38,499 nt of DNA from the NCBI GenBank assembly GCA_020650975.1, contig JAIPMN010003036.1, forward strand, positions 1-38,499, in the 5' to 3' direction. The position numbers were made by a program, and so were the translations under genes. The notes beneath the pieces were generated by a model. That model made no database searches and was not told the origin of the DNA. It saw nothing but the letters and a program-made list of their open reading frames with translations. Source of the DNA: Apostichopus californicus (lineage: Eukaryota; Echinodermata; Holothuroidea; Aspidochirotida; Stichopodidae). Position 1 is the stretch's first letter, and each line of letters opens with the position of its first letter. Positions 27,701 through 38,499 of this stretch are shown one piece after another.

Positions 27701-30700
27701 CTAAGGAAAAAAAGATGGATCAGTGTTAGTGAATGAGATTCATATTTGAACAGGAAAATAAGTCAGAAAGTATTTTGACACATTCAATACGAAAACAGTG
27801 ATACATCATGATTTCAACTTATTCTTGAAATAAATCTCCTGCTACTGTGGTCAGAGTGCTATTGTTGCGTGAAAACCACCGACCAGGAAAAGCCAAGTAC
27901 AGCATTTGTTTACAAACAATAGCAGCGCTTCTCTGTTGGAACTAGATGCTCTTTACTTTTGGATGTGTGCACTCAAGCGTGAGCGATATGCAGGCTTCAT
28001 AATGAGCAGTGGTGTGCTGCCGGCCGGGCCGGGTATGATCGGCGGTTAAATTTGCGAACCGTCCCTTAGACCGTACAGTAAGCTAAGTTAGTACCGATGC
28101 AAAATCAAAACAAAATACTGTACATGCTAACCCTACAGTACCTGATGTAATGTTGAGCAACTTTCGGTGAAACAACGCACAGTCCTTACCTTTCAGTGTA
28201 CAGTCCAACCAGAGACCACTATAAGAAATAACAGGTCTTAAATTTGATATTACCAAGAAACTCTTCTTGTAACAAAGATAATTTTACAATCTTGTCAGTA
28301 GACTTAGAGGAATACTGTTTCTCCACAAATTGTAGTTGATAGGGAATAATGTTTGGTATGGACTTAAACACTTGTAAGCAAAGTTCTAACTGTAGTGTTG
28401 ACCCTGCATATTTTCCTTTTTGAACCAAAATTCTGGCTGGAATGTGACATCCCATTGCTTGCCAACAATATTAATAGTACTATAGATACTTAACTTCCAA
28501 CTATCAGGCTGATAAACAGCCGGATATCAACTGAAATAGCTTAGGCAAAAACTATAGTATGTGTATAACATGTACTTTTTTTGTATTTCCTTATGTACAG
28601 CAAGCTTCAGTTTATACACAATGTGAAGATCATGGGAATACATTTCAGAAACCAATACATATATATATGATTTCAAATAGTACATTGGCACAATCACCCC
28701 TGTGTCAGAGTCCTCTTCTATGATAAATATGAACTGGCATTATAGAAGGTTACATGTGTTGTTCTATATTTTATGCAATTTCAGATGTAATACTGTATCT
28801 ACATGCACAGGTATTATACATGAGGATTGCATAGCAATCCAGTGGTATTTATCTACCAGTGTATTGCTTGTATCATGTCTCGACAGTTATTTTATGTCTA
28901 GAGTTATACTGTGTGACTGAATTGATTAAGTACTGTTTTCAGGGTTTTCAGGTGCCTGTTAAATACTGTTTCTGAGATCAAAACACGCAGTTTCATCTGA
29001 CTTTTGCAAGCTCATCTAAGTTGATTGATACTAGCCAAGGAAAAAATCTGAATATTCCGTTAAATGAGACCAATGGGCATTTCGATACCCCCAGACTTCA
29101 TTCATAGAGACTGCCGTTTATTTCAGTAGTACTGCGACAATAGAACCGCACAAGATACCATAAGTGGTCAGTACTGAAATATATATACTCCCTTTGATTT
29201 ACAGTAGAAATTCCTACCAGAGTAGTGACTTTCTCTCTTTTAGGTTCACACCTTGTGATACATAATTTGTTTTCTATTGTACCGTCTCCCATACAAGATA
29301 ATGACGACGCCGGCTGTTGTGACTATGTGGCTGTTTGTAAGATTTTCAAGACCAGATCAGCCATCACAGTGTTGTCGTGATATTCCAGAACTCTGTGATC
29401 TTTATCAATGATTTGATGTTTTTTGTGATGCTGATGTTGTTGCCAAAGTAGCCTTATTGATAATTGCAAACATCTTAAAAAAACAACCAATAGATTGCAA
29501 GCAAGATGTTTTACTTTAAAGTCAGATCAAAGATATTTATGCTAATGAATGATGCCATTAATCAGATAATCCTGGCAACAGAATGTTGCTGACATTGTCA
29601 TTTCTTCATTTCCTATGAGTTTGTCGGTAAAGAAATGCGGTGTCAAAAATAGAATATATACAAAGTTTTTCCATGCCACGAATAACAGGCTTTGCTGGCA
29701 ACAAAAGCAAAATTTTTGAATTTTTGATTCCTAGCCAAAGGCAAAAAGATATATCTAGATAATGGTGATGACGTGTACATATGTACACATGTACAGTATA
29801 TGTGACGCTTTGGCTCGTAGACACGATAACTCACCAAGGGTTATGCATGGTCCTTCAAAACTTGATATGTAGATTTCCCTTTCATTATTGAGCAAGGTCA
29901 AAGGTTATTTGAGGTCACCAGTTGGCAAAAAATGTGAACCTTGTAAACAAGCTTACTGAACATCCGTAGCATTTTCAATGACATAGATGGAAGGTGCCCC
30001 TTGCTAAGTACTACACTTTGAGCAGATGTTGATAGAGGTCAGAGTTCATTTCATGTCAACAGGAGGCCAAATCTGAAAACCTTGTAAACTAGTTCACTCA
30101 GTAATTGTAGCTTTGATGAATCACATTTTTTGAATGTAGATGCCTTGCAGTAGGGTCTCGGTTACTTTCTTTATCCGGAAGGTCAAAGGTCATTTGAGGT
30201 CCAATAGATCTATGTCAAAGTCTTAAAATCCTTGCACTCATAATCATTTTTAATGGAAAGCTGCTATGAAGCTTATACTCAGAATGTACTGTACAGTACA
30301 ATCCACCTTAGTCCGTACAAGAGCTGTAATGTTTTTTGAAGAGGTTGAATGTCTATCTAGAAAAAAAAACTCCATATGTAGGAAAGCTTGGATGAACCTC
30401 ATACTTGGTATGATGTTGTTTCACAGTGACTTGGTTGCTTTATGTTTGGGCGAACATAGTTGGGTGAGCTTCTGCTCAGTTAAGTTTGTGAAGATTCTGT
30501 TGAAAGAGAGTTGATACTCTTGAGTTGGGTGACTTACAGAAATAAACACACTTGACCCTTGTCAGTTCTCACTCTGAGGGGTCAACAGGTTATTTCAAAT
30601 GGCTCCTAAATTGGCCTTATCCCTGTAAAAGTTATGTAGGAGATGATTTGGGTCCCCCCCACCTCCCCCCTGCAGTAAGTTGTGATAATAATCCATCTAG

Positions 30701-33700
30701 GGAATAAACAATGCCACAAGTTCCATTCATTAATGTCAATTTTTAAAGGGGTCACAGCCATTACAGTGCTGATTTTTGAGTTCCATTAGGTAAAGAAATT
30801 TCCATGTTTTTGTACAGTAGTGTGTGTAGTGTTACTATTTACAGTACAGATACTCTGGATATTGAAACATTTTGGCATTTAGCTTGTATTGTAAAATCCT
30901 TTTCAGTGACTTAATTGATCGATGCCCACAAGTGAGTATTATTAGAATTTTAGGTTTAGGGAGTTGGAAATCTCTTATGATTCTTATGATTCTCACTTAG
31001 TGCTTGGACAAATTTTACTCATCTTGCTATGCATCATCAGGTGTAGTAGTGTAGTTGAGTTGAAATTTTACTGCCAGGGATCACAAACCCTTCTGGCTTT
31101 CTGGTTATGCATCTGTTTCCTATGTTAGATCAGTAAGTTGGTTTCGAAAGTGATGTGTCAGAAATAAGAGACTGAGGTTTAATATTTTTTGACTATTTTC
31201 ACACTGATAGTGATCCGTTGCACAGTGTGTGCAGGGTAGACCAAAAATTGTGACCGGATTTTACCGAGACGAAAGTAGGCATGGCTGGTACTGTAATTTG
31301 TTGTACCATATCTTGCAATATCATTTGTCTATGTTATACGAATATTTTGCTGCAACCTGCTCAGCCGTAAGGGCTTGTAAAAAATGGCATTCAATCCTTG
31401 TTCAGAAAAGGAGACAATCTTCTTCATACCAATGGGCATTATGCTTTTTTTTGGGTGCAAGGTTTGCAATCCAGCTCAGACAATAAATGTTAAATTGCAA
31501 GGCTTTCCAGTCCCTGACCATCTGCACTGTTGTACGGATGGGCATTTTATAAGATCCCCATTTCTGTGCAAACTATGAGGCCCTAAATTGTAAGAATTTC
31601 AGTTCAGAGCAAGAAGCGTTTTGGAAGATTTCCATCCATGATGACTCTTCGGACTAAGAGGCTTGTTGTAAGGTTTGCAGTCCCTATTCTATCAAACTAT
31701 GCAACATTCAACTCTTTGCTCGAATCAAAGCAAAACTACTTTTATTTGAATAAATTAATGAGGCATGGGGTATATCGCATCTGTGTCATATTCTATGGGT
31801 CAAAGGTCGGAGGTCAAAGGAGAAAACACAAAACAGTCATTATATACATGTAAGAAAATTACAAAGTAACTAAAACACTCAAACCCATGTATGATATCAG
31901 TCTCAACTCTCAAAATTGTATACTGTAATTTTTAGTGTAAAATTGCAAAGTCACTGTAGTTAATGGAGGTCAAAGTTCAAGTATGATGTGAATTCTTAAA
32001 CCGTGAAGAGAACTAACTGTCACCTGGACTGGTTTGTGACTGGGCTCCGGATGTACAGTAGTTCCTCTGAGCTATATGACATACTGGTTCATAAGGTTCA
32101 AAAGTTAGAGTTCAAAGGTCAAGAACTTAAACCATGGATTTTCTCCTTATACAAGTATTTATAGTACCAAATGAAAAATTGGCAAAAAACCTCAAACACA
32201 TGTAAGATATCAGAATCTTTTCCAGTTTTTTTGTCGTATTTAAAAGTGTTTAACACCAAATGTCACATGGTCAATGGAGACCAATGGTCAAACTTGGCCA
32301 GATTTAGTAAAAGACATGCATGTCTCAAAGTCATTACCGTTAAGTCTGATGGACTTGGTACCTGGACATCGGCTGTAGTGCCTCTGTAAAAAACGACTTT
32401 CTGGGTCAAGGGTCATAAATAAACATCCCTCGCTATTATGCAAATTATTCCAATATGCCACTATGGCTGTGTCATACACCTGTACAAGTAGGAAATATTG
32501 TCTGTTTCAGTCAAAGGTTAAAAAGTATATGTTGCAAACTCCACTTACAACTATAAGGCTTAATGTGCTGAAAACTTGTTCAATGGTATATATACTGTAA
32601 TATTACAATGTGCTCGTGTAACCACATTTTGGGTGATTCGAGATCTACAGCTCATTCAGCTTGCCCACTTGTTGAAAAGCTTGAACCAGTACCTCTGTAA
32701 CAGGAAGTCAAGTTGTACAGTATCTATGATAAGCAAGATTTATATATAATCTTGCTGGTATGTGACTAGTCTCACTGCCCTCACAATATGTTTCCTGAAT
32801 TCTTCTATACTGTAGATATGAACTACTGTATGAATCAGAATTTGTACATTGCTCATGTATGGCATTTTGGCCTATATAGATAGCCACTGTGCAGCAGTAC
32901 AGTATACATACATGTATCTCAGTAATTGATGATTTCAAGTGGTGTTGTGACTTTAAAAAGAGCAATTCCGACGGACGCAAAATCTCCAAAAATGGTTGCA
33001 TCCGGTGGATGCAAACTCTGTTTTTGAGAAACGAACCCCAAGTAAACACTCACAGCTAGCTTTTTTTCCCCGAGAAGCAAACTTTTTCGGGGCCTTGCCA
33101 AATTGCTGCAAGGTCAAAACATTGAGCTATGACGTATTTGGCGACTACGGAAGTACAAGAGAGTTTGAAAGAGGGGCTGGGCTGTGAAAAGAGGGGCGGG
33201 GCGGGCCGCAACGGTAAACCAGTGGAGCTATATGCCCTGTATATTGTGTAGAACATTCACAAAGTATATAGACAGTGATACGATCGCATCTTTACAACTA
33301 CTGTACACTAGTAAAGTTCAGTAGGTCATATAATAAACGCAATTGGTGTTTGATCGGGACACAAGTTTTTTTTAAAGGACACTTTTTCGGGGACTTGCGT
33401 CCCTGGGATTCAAACATTTTGTCTCTAGTAACATTATTGCCTCATGAAAGTTTTCAGTTATTAGTGCAACATTTATTGCTATACCTAATTTACTGTGTCT
33501 CTTGCAATCTGAGGACTTTGTGTAAGTTTCAAGTGGTAGATGATGAACCCGACAGCTCTCCCACTAGCAGTGATACATGCTGGCAACAGACATGAGCTTT
33601 TTCCGTGTATTCGCGGAATATCTGTGATTTCTTTTCTACCTCGGGACAAAAACTATTATCCTAACACACTGTAGCATACGCAAACTGGAGCCTATACGGC

Positions 33701-36700
33701 AACTTTTGCAAAGTTCCGTGATTTTTTTTTTACCCCAGGCTCATACCTGATAATTACTCAAGTATGCTATGGAACAGTAGGAGCAATCAGTCATGGTATT
33801 TTATTCCAAAATTTGGTTGTGCGTTGCCTATTTATATGTAAAATTAAAATTATGTATAGTATTTAGTCAAGTTCAATGATCCAAGTGTGACAATTTGCAG
33901 GTAAACATTTGCAACAACTTCAATCACTCATTCCACTTGTTTGCTGACAGAATAATTTTTTTTTTTTGTGGTCTTATGTACGTTGAGGTAATGTAAAAAA
34001 CAAATGCTTTGTATACAATCAACAAGCTAAACTGTTGTGAGCATGTAACATGTACACTATTGTGTAATTTAAATGGACATTAGTTCTCCTTAGCTGGATA
34101 CAAACAAATCCTTACTTTTGTGGTAGTACTGGTGAAAACTCACTGTTCATCAACCAAGGTCACATATGTTGAAACCTGTGGTATGTACTGTACAGTAGGT
34201 GGCTTGGAGTCTCACTCAAAGAGAAACAGGTTTATACAGAGCTTAGTGCACTGACTGTACTGTACATAATGTACAGTAGCTGCCTGCCTGTTAGATGATA
34301 TTCTGGGTAAATTAGAATTTCATATTTGGTATTGTTGAAATATGTAATATTTATGAGATTCTCTATATTTTATTGGATGTTCCTCTTTATTTGTGAGGTT
34401 TCCATCAGTGGAACACAGAGCAAGCTCATGTTAAATATGATACACCTTTTCTTGACAAGTGTGATTACTGTGCAGCAAAATGACAGCCTGAATTTGTATT
34501 TGAAAGGTCAAAGGTCAAGAACAACTTTCTCTCTGAGAGATGTGCCATATTGTCTGTTTAGAAAGTAGTGCTCAGAGATTTAACCCACTAAATTTATATT
34601 GCACTTTGATGGGTACAATCTTGTGGTCTGTAAACAAAGAGGTCAATGAACTCTAGCACCATGAACTAGGGCAATGAGACATTGCAGAACGAAGATTAAT
34701 GATTCATACCTTTTCATCCACATGAATGCACCTTTAATTTTCATCTGAGTGAGAGTTTTGGAAGTCGGAAGATTTCCTTTGTCCTTCCTTTCTCACCTAC
34801 TGTACTACAAGCACTGCATTCATGAGAACCTAATGATTACCGGTTGTACCGTCTTGTTAGGCTAGCCTAGCCTATCGTGAAGTATCTAGTGTTGTCCAGT
34901 ATTGGAAGTTAGCTTTGGAGGGTCATAGGGTGTTGAATAGTGGTTGACTTTGGTTTTCAACGAAGGTTTGAAACCAAAGCAGTGAGGTTTAGACTATTTT
35001 GATGCTTTTAATGCTTTCGCTATCATATTGACCCGCCATGCCATACTTGATGTAAACATGTTCCAATAATTCTGTGAGATTGATACCCTTCCGTGAGAAC
35101 TGTAATGATATGAAGTTGATTGCACTCAATCGAAGATTAAAATCCCACCCTGTCCATTCTTTCGATACAGCTGATCTCTGGGATGCTTCAGTGTGCCTTA
35201 CTATTCACTTACCTTTTTTTTGTCTTTTACAGATTAGGTGGGAGAAAAACATAACATTAGGAGAGCCACCAGGGTTCTTACATTCATGGTGGTGGTAAGT
35301 AACACTCACTTGTTGGTTTTAATTGAAAGCTACTGTATGATTGTCTGTTTATTCCATATTTTGTTTATTATATTTATTATATATTATACTATGTACACAC
35401 ACAATTTATAATGTTTTTTGTTTGTAATGTTTATTATAAAGAACTATGTACACACAAGTTATAATCACTGTTTTAGACCACAACCCTGCAAAGAAATGTT
35501 GGCATTCAGCTGTGACCCATCGATCAACTCCCCCCCACCCCCGCCCCCAAATTTATCATTACAATGTCACTGGGATATAGTTGATAATGTGATGGTTGGC
35601 TCTGCATTCCAACTTGCCACAAGTTTGTCGATTTTGGCTTGAAGAGGTGACAGTGCTATCCTTAGATTGGTACACAGGGCCACCGTGTCCAACTTAATAC
35701 GTTATTTCGACCTAAAGATACGTTGACATTTGTTTTACCGTAATTTCTAAAACGATCTCACGATCCGTTGAAAAATCCTTTGCTACCCAAACATCGGTTG
35801 CTTACCATCGGTGTAGCTTGTGCTATCTTCGATTATCAACCTGCTCCTTGGATATGATGTCATTTTCTTTGTCCAGTCCTGGTTGGTGCAAAATGCAAGG
35901 TAGTTTTGCAAGCAAAACCTGCAACCACAAAGTTACTTCTTCGCTAGACTGCCAGAAGTATCAACAGTTTTAAAAGATTCTCGAAAATCGCTTTCCTGTC
36001 TTGATTCAAGCAAAACTGACAATGGTTTGCCATTTTAATCGTGGCTCAGTTCAGTGAGAATTTGCACAGGAATAAGAAGTGGAGACAAGTTGGAAGTATA
36101 GGCCAACACTCTCAGTTGTTCATAACTTGTACTGAAAATACATTCGAGAAACATACACGTGTATGAAAACTGGTTAATTAAAAGCAAATATCTCAGTGAC
36201 TAGTATTTGTGAGCTAGTTCTAAATTAAATGTGGCGGGTGCTTCTACATACAGTCAGTAAGTACTATTGATACCTTGAAAACTGTCATGTTTTGTCATGT
36301 TGGGAATTTTTAACATGCTGATCAAAAAAGATCAACATGTTAAAAATTCTATATGAATACCATGGAACAGAATCCATGAATGTGGAGTTGCATTTTTATG
36401 GTAAAGAACTACTTGAAATTGGATTATGAAAATGTACACATGAATGTATCTAAAAAATTCAATCTTCATAACATGTGGTGTGTATGAAGGACCTGTACAG
36501 TAGTTTGCTATGAGTTGCCATAGTAACAACTCTTGGTGATTGAATGAATGTAACTCAAGCTGATCAACATAGCCAACGCACGACAAGCAAAGTGACCATT
36601 AAAGTAGACGGCCACTCAAGTAACGTATTTTGCCTGCACTACCCGGAGAATTATTTAGTGTAACTTGCCTTATTAATTTTTTTTAGGATTATCAATTTTA

Positions 36701-37590
36701 TTTAAATCTCGTAAAAATACTGATGATAGTATGACTTTTGTGTACACAAAGAGTGCTATGTACACATATTTACATTTAATGTAGCAATTTGTGATGCGAG
36801 ACCCGATTAAGTATTCCCTGCTACCCTAGTAGTTCAGTAGTAGTAATGTAATGCTACCGTCGGGTACACAGTTCCACGGTCTACAGTACTGTAGCTGTCT
36901 ACATATAAAACTCTCCAGTCTCCATCATGAATCTAATCTCATGAAAATAAAAAAATGGTGAAGGTCGTGAAAAGCTTGTACATGACAATCTGGCAATGGT
37001 GGCATGGAAATTTATTTAAAATGTCTGGCAATGATGGCATGGAAAGTTATTAAAAAATGTTAAAATTTGCAGGTATTTCAAACAAGTCACAATGTCAGTG
37101 GCTTCTTCCAGACCTTTATGAACTAGTTCTGTATACCATACATGTACAATGGCTTACTTAAAGCAGCTGGCTGCAGTTTACCACAGTTACTTAAGATGGA
37201 CAATTTTTAACCAGATTCCTCCAAAGACTAATTAGTGCAGACTTTTCTCATAGGAATGTTTGTGAGGTATTTTCATCAGAAAGGTTCAATTACAGTGATA
37301 GGGTGATTTGTTGTAGTACAGGTCATTATCCATTAACATTGTAAAATCACTGGCCTATCCAGTTGGCCGGACTGGAGAGGGTACGTCTTCATTGAACATT
37401 GTTGTCTAGATGTGTAAGCTAAGCTGTATTGGTCAATTTGAAACAGTTACACATAGTCTTAACTTTCAGTAACATGTGTGTTAATTGTTCTTTTCCACTA
37501 CACAGTGTATTTTGGGATTTATACTGTGCTGCACCAGAGAGGAGAGATACATGTGAACACTCAAGTGAAGCAAAAGCTTTTCATGACTAT
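24667..37590 (+). CDS. SSBP3: Single-stranded DNA-binding protein SSBP/Ssdp, N-terminal part (gene continues past window)
   Basis: Four exons (24667-24722, 24973-25045, 35233-35294, 37506-37590) encode residues 1-92: [79 protein letters not shown]. This is near-identical to animal SSBP2/3/4. Residues about 16-50 hold a LisH motif within the LUFS domain, which in known family members tetramerises and binds LDB1/Chip, stabilising it in LIM-homeodomain and Wnt-enhanceosome complexes in the nucleus. The long Pro/Gly-rich C-terminal half lies beyond the window. The start is chosen by the conserved MF.KGKGS N-terminus and an A at -3. Invertebrates usually have a single gene, so the vertebrate number 3 only reflects closest N-terminal resemblance. 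Confidence 0.97.
24973..25045 (+). CDS. SSBP3: SSBP exon 2 (LisH motif)
   Basis: The acceptor is TTCTGATTTAG (AG at 24971-24972) and the donor GTAAGA at 25046. It encodes [15 protein letters not shown] and KTAQTFLTE, the LisH helix pair that mediates oligomerisation in this family. It enters in phase 2 and leaves in phase 0. Confidence 0.96.
26170..28065. mobile_element. PIF/Harbinger-like non-autonomous DNA transposon, 1.9 kb
   Basis: The left end GGGACTGTTCGCAATTTTAA and the reverse complement of the right end, GGGACGGTTCGCAAATTTAA, form a terminal inverted repeat extending about 47 bases (through CCGGCCCAGCCG / CCGGCCCGGCCG) with roughly 85% identity. TTA flanks both sides (26167-26169 and 28066-28068). 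GGG-type ends with a 3-bp TTA duplication are characteristic of PIF/Harbinger. No frame longer than about 65 codons exists inside, so transposase and the Myb-like protein are absent. An internal ~125-bp tandem repeat lies at 26972-27285. Confidence 0.75.
26972..27285. repeat. Internal tandem repeat in the Harbinger-like element
   Basis: About two and a half units of 122-128 bp. CCACATGGTAGCCTAACACC-like segments recur at 26975, 27103 and 27225, and CTAGCCTAACCATCTATTT with TTCGCTGAAATT recurs in the first two units. Copies differ by substitutions and small gaps, so the array is old. Confidence 0.8.
29895..30205 (+). repeat. Diverged tandem repeat rich in AGGTCA half-sites
   Basis: Units start AGGTCAAAGGTTATTTGAGG (29895), AGGTCAGAGTTCATTTCATG (30035) and AGGTCAAAGGTCATTTGAGG (30180), a period of 140-145 bases. 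AACCTTGTAAACAAGCTTAC / AACCTTGTAAACTAGTTCAC are shared 50-60 bases into the first two units. Related single units lie at 5410 and 18147. Confidence 0.7.
31797..32530 (+). repeat. Diverged ~315-bp tandem repeat
   Basis: CTCAAACCCATGTATGATAT (31879) matches CTCAAACACATGTAAGATAT (32192), and CACCTGGACTGG... matches TACCTGGACATCGG... a similar distance on, each followed by AGT-G-CCTCTG. GGTCAAAGG-type words mark the unit borders. Identity is low and the boundaries are approximate. Confidence 0.5.
33193..33205 (+). promoter_or_regulatory. GC-box cluster inside SSBP intron 2
   Basis: GGGGCGGGGCGGG holds two overlapping Sp1/KLF-type GC boxes within an unusually GC-rich 200-base patch (about 33040-33240) in AT-rich intron. 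It could mark an internal promoter or enhancer 2 kb before exon 3; there is no direct evidence of transcription. Confidence 0.3.
33587..33749. mobile_element. Palindromic MITE-like element, copy 2
   Basis: Same orientation and nearly the same length as 13491-13654, starting CAGACATGAGC and ending GGCTCATACCTG, with the shared core GGACAAAAACTATTATCCTA. The internal palindrome is damaged (CCGTGTATTCGCGG). No flanking duplication is visible. It lies in SSBP intron 2. Confidence 0.75.
35233..35294 (+). CDS. SSBP3: SSBP exon 3
   Basis: The acceptor has a T-rich tract (TTTTTGTCTTTTACAG, AG at 35231-35232) and the donor GTAAGT is at 35295. It encodes [20 protein letters not shown], an almost invariant family block, ending in phase 2 (TG|T gives Cys64). 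Confidence 0.97.
36304..36349. repeat. Short hairpin with A6 loop
   Basis: GAATTTTTAACATGCTGATC (36304-36323) and 36330-36349 are reverse complements with one mismatch, separated by AAAAAA. It is very compact, like the 3340-3372 hairpin; likely a product of local template switching or a tiny foldback. Confidence 0.75.
36990..37060 (+). repeat. 35-bp tandem duplication
   Basis: CTGGCAATGGTGGCATGGAAA at 36990 and CTGGCAATGATGGCATGGAAA at 37025 start two adjacent 35-bp units, each continuing into a T/A-rich stretch ending AAAATGT. Confidence 0.8.
37506..37590 (+). CDS. SSBP3: SSBP exon 4
   Basis: The acceptor is CCACTACACAG (AG at 37504-37505) and the donor GTGAGT at 37591. It encodes (C)[18 protein letters not shown] and [10 protein letters not shown], the end of the LUFS domain. 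It ends in phase 0; the next exon, expected to start Ser-Ala-Ala, is beyond the window. Confidence 0.97.
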
Positions 37591-38499
37591 GTGAGTATAA
37601 TTTTCTTAGTTTGTACGGTCTGAGATGCTTTCAGCTTTGTTCCCAGAGAAAAGGCTGTATAAACCAGCATAGATAAGAATGGATTCTTATAAATGCCAGT
37701 AAGACAGGCACAAATGTTACCAGACTCTCTGAGAATTGAATCGTGCATAGTAGTAACTATCATACATATTTGATGGGTTCAAAGGCAACTCACTAAAATT
37801 GAAAATACCTTGTCGTAATTATGTGAGTGTTATTTTGCTGGCAGACAAAATATGTAACCATACTCTATGTGCTTTGAATGTGGACTTTAATAAGCTATAA
37901 ATTTCCAGTGGTTTTTAACAGCTAGGCCCACTCTCAAAAGTCAGCTCTAGGTGAAGCAGCTTGAATGCCATCAGGACCCCCCCCCCTCCAAAAAAAAAGA
38001 AATTGATTGCAAAAGAGCATTATGTGAACACAATGTTTGATTTTCATCTTCAGAGCTGTACAGTTTTCATTGACATTGTAAACCTCATGTGCAGTAGTAT
38101 AGCTAGATATTTTCTCAAAGAACTGAATAGAGAGTGAAACTGGACTGGCATTTCTTTTCCCCGGGGATAATAGTACATGGTAAATATTTACAGAGCTGTT
38201 GCTTTTACAAGCTGTTGCTTGTTGAGTGGGAACATTTTCAGGGGTCAAAGGCATGTTGACCAGGAATTGAAATCTGTTAGAGTGGAAAAGTTCAAAGGGC
38301 AGAATTTATGACTCCATGATGTAACCTTCAAAAGTACTGCAGGGGGAAACTGTCAGCAGAAAGAATGTTTACTTCACTTTAGTGTCCAATCCTATATTGA
38401 TCTATTGTGCTACTAGTATTTTTCTCCATATTTAATCAACTTTTATCTCCTAGCAGTCAAGGGGCACATGTACCATGTCATCATGTGTTGGTCGGTTTT
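37591..38499 (+). other. SSBP3: SSBP intron 4 (partial)
   Basis: Intron sequence following the donor at 37591, with a C-run and A-run at 37978-38000. No further SSBP exon is recognisable before the window ends. Confidence 0.7.

Larger units (their letters stand above)
25046..35232 (+). other. SSBP3: SSBP intron 2 (10.2 kb)
   Basis: Phase-0 intron. It holds a Harbinger-like element (26170-28065), AGGTCA-rich tandem repeats (29895-30200), a diverged ~315-bp tandem (31797-32530), a GC-box cluster (33193-33205), a palindromic MITE (33587-33749) and many TACTGTACAGTA-like palindromes. No extra coding exon is needed or seen: exon 2 joins exon 3 as in the family. Confidence 0.85.
35295..37505 (+). 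other. SSBP3: SSBP intron 3
   Basis: AT-rich. It contains a near-duplicate pair ACTATGTACACACA...TTATAAT (35388 and 35443), a 20-bp hairpin (36304-36349), a 14-bp palindrome CTACAGTACTGTAG (36881-36894) and a 35-bp tandem (36990-37060). No coding signal. Confidence 0.75.

Overview
This is animal genomic DNA, not microbial: coding sequence is split into short exons with GT-AG introns of several hundred bases to 10 kb, introns are AT-rich, and the space between genes holds tRNA-derived SINEs, a LINE 3' end, DNA transposons and microsatellites. The best guess is an invertebrate deuterostome, most likely an echinoderm and possibly a sea cucumber. That rests on the style of the proteins and repeats and is inference.

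Region 1 (1-10739, + strand) is the 3' half of a receptor-type protein tyrosine phosphatase gene. Nine exons encode 425 residues after one split codon: the end of catalytic domain D1 from its P-loop, the whole of D2, an acidic cytoplasmic tail and the stop codon. All splice phases join without a frameshift. D2 has the P-loop style of the type IIB (R2B: kappa/mu/T/U) receptors and looks catalytically degenerate. Its introns contain a decayed exon duplication, two tRNA-derived SINEs, a LINE tail, an exact 150-bp tandem duplication and a pair of inverted repeats flanking five exons.

Region 2 (about 10740-24600) is the phosphatase 3' UTR followed by 13 kb with no firmly identified gene. It holds a partly duplicated SINE (17254), a hAT-like MITE with a target-site duplication (17679-18015), a palindromic MITE (13491), a G-rich stretch, and a striking pair of abutting inverted repeats (20667-22671) with nearly identical 150-bp arms. 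Two weak candidate exons (19117-19307, 20217-20274) could belong to an unknown signal-anchored protein.

Region 3 (24667 to beyond the window end, + strand) is the 5' part of an SSBP/Ssdp gene, the LDB1-binding transcriptional co-regulator. Four exons encode residues 1-92, covering the LisH/LUFS region. Its 10.2-kb second intron contains a Harbinger-like transposon (26170-28065), a second copy of the palindromic MITE (33587), diverged tandem repeats rich in AGGTCA half-sites, many TACTGTACAGTA-type palindromes and a GC-box cluster.

The two genes lie in the same orientation and have no evident functional link. No bacterial-style system, CRISPR array or viral gene was seen.
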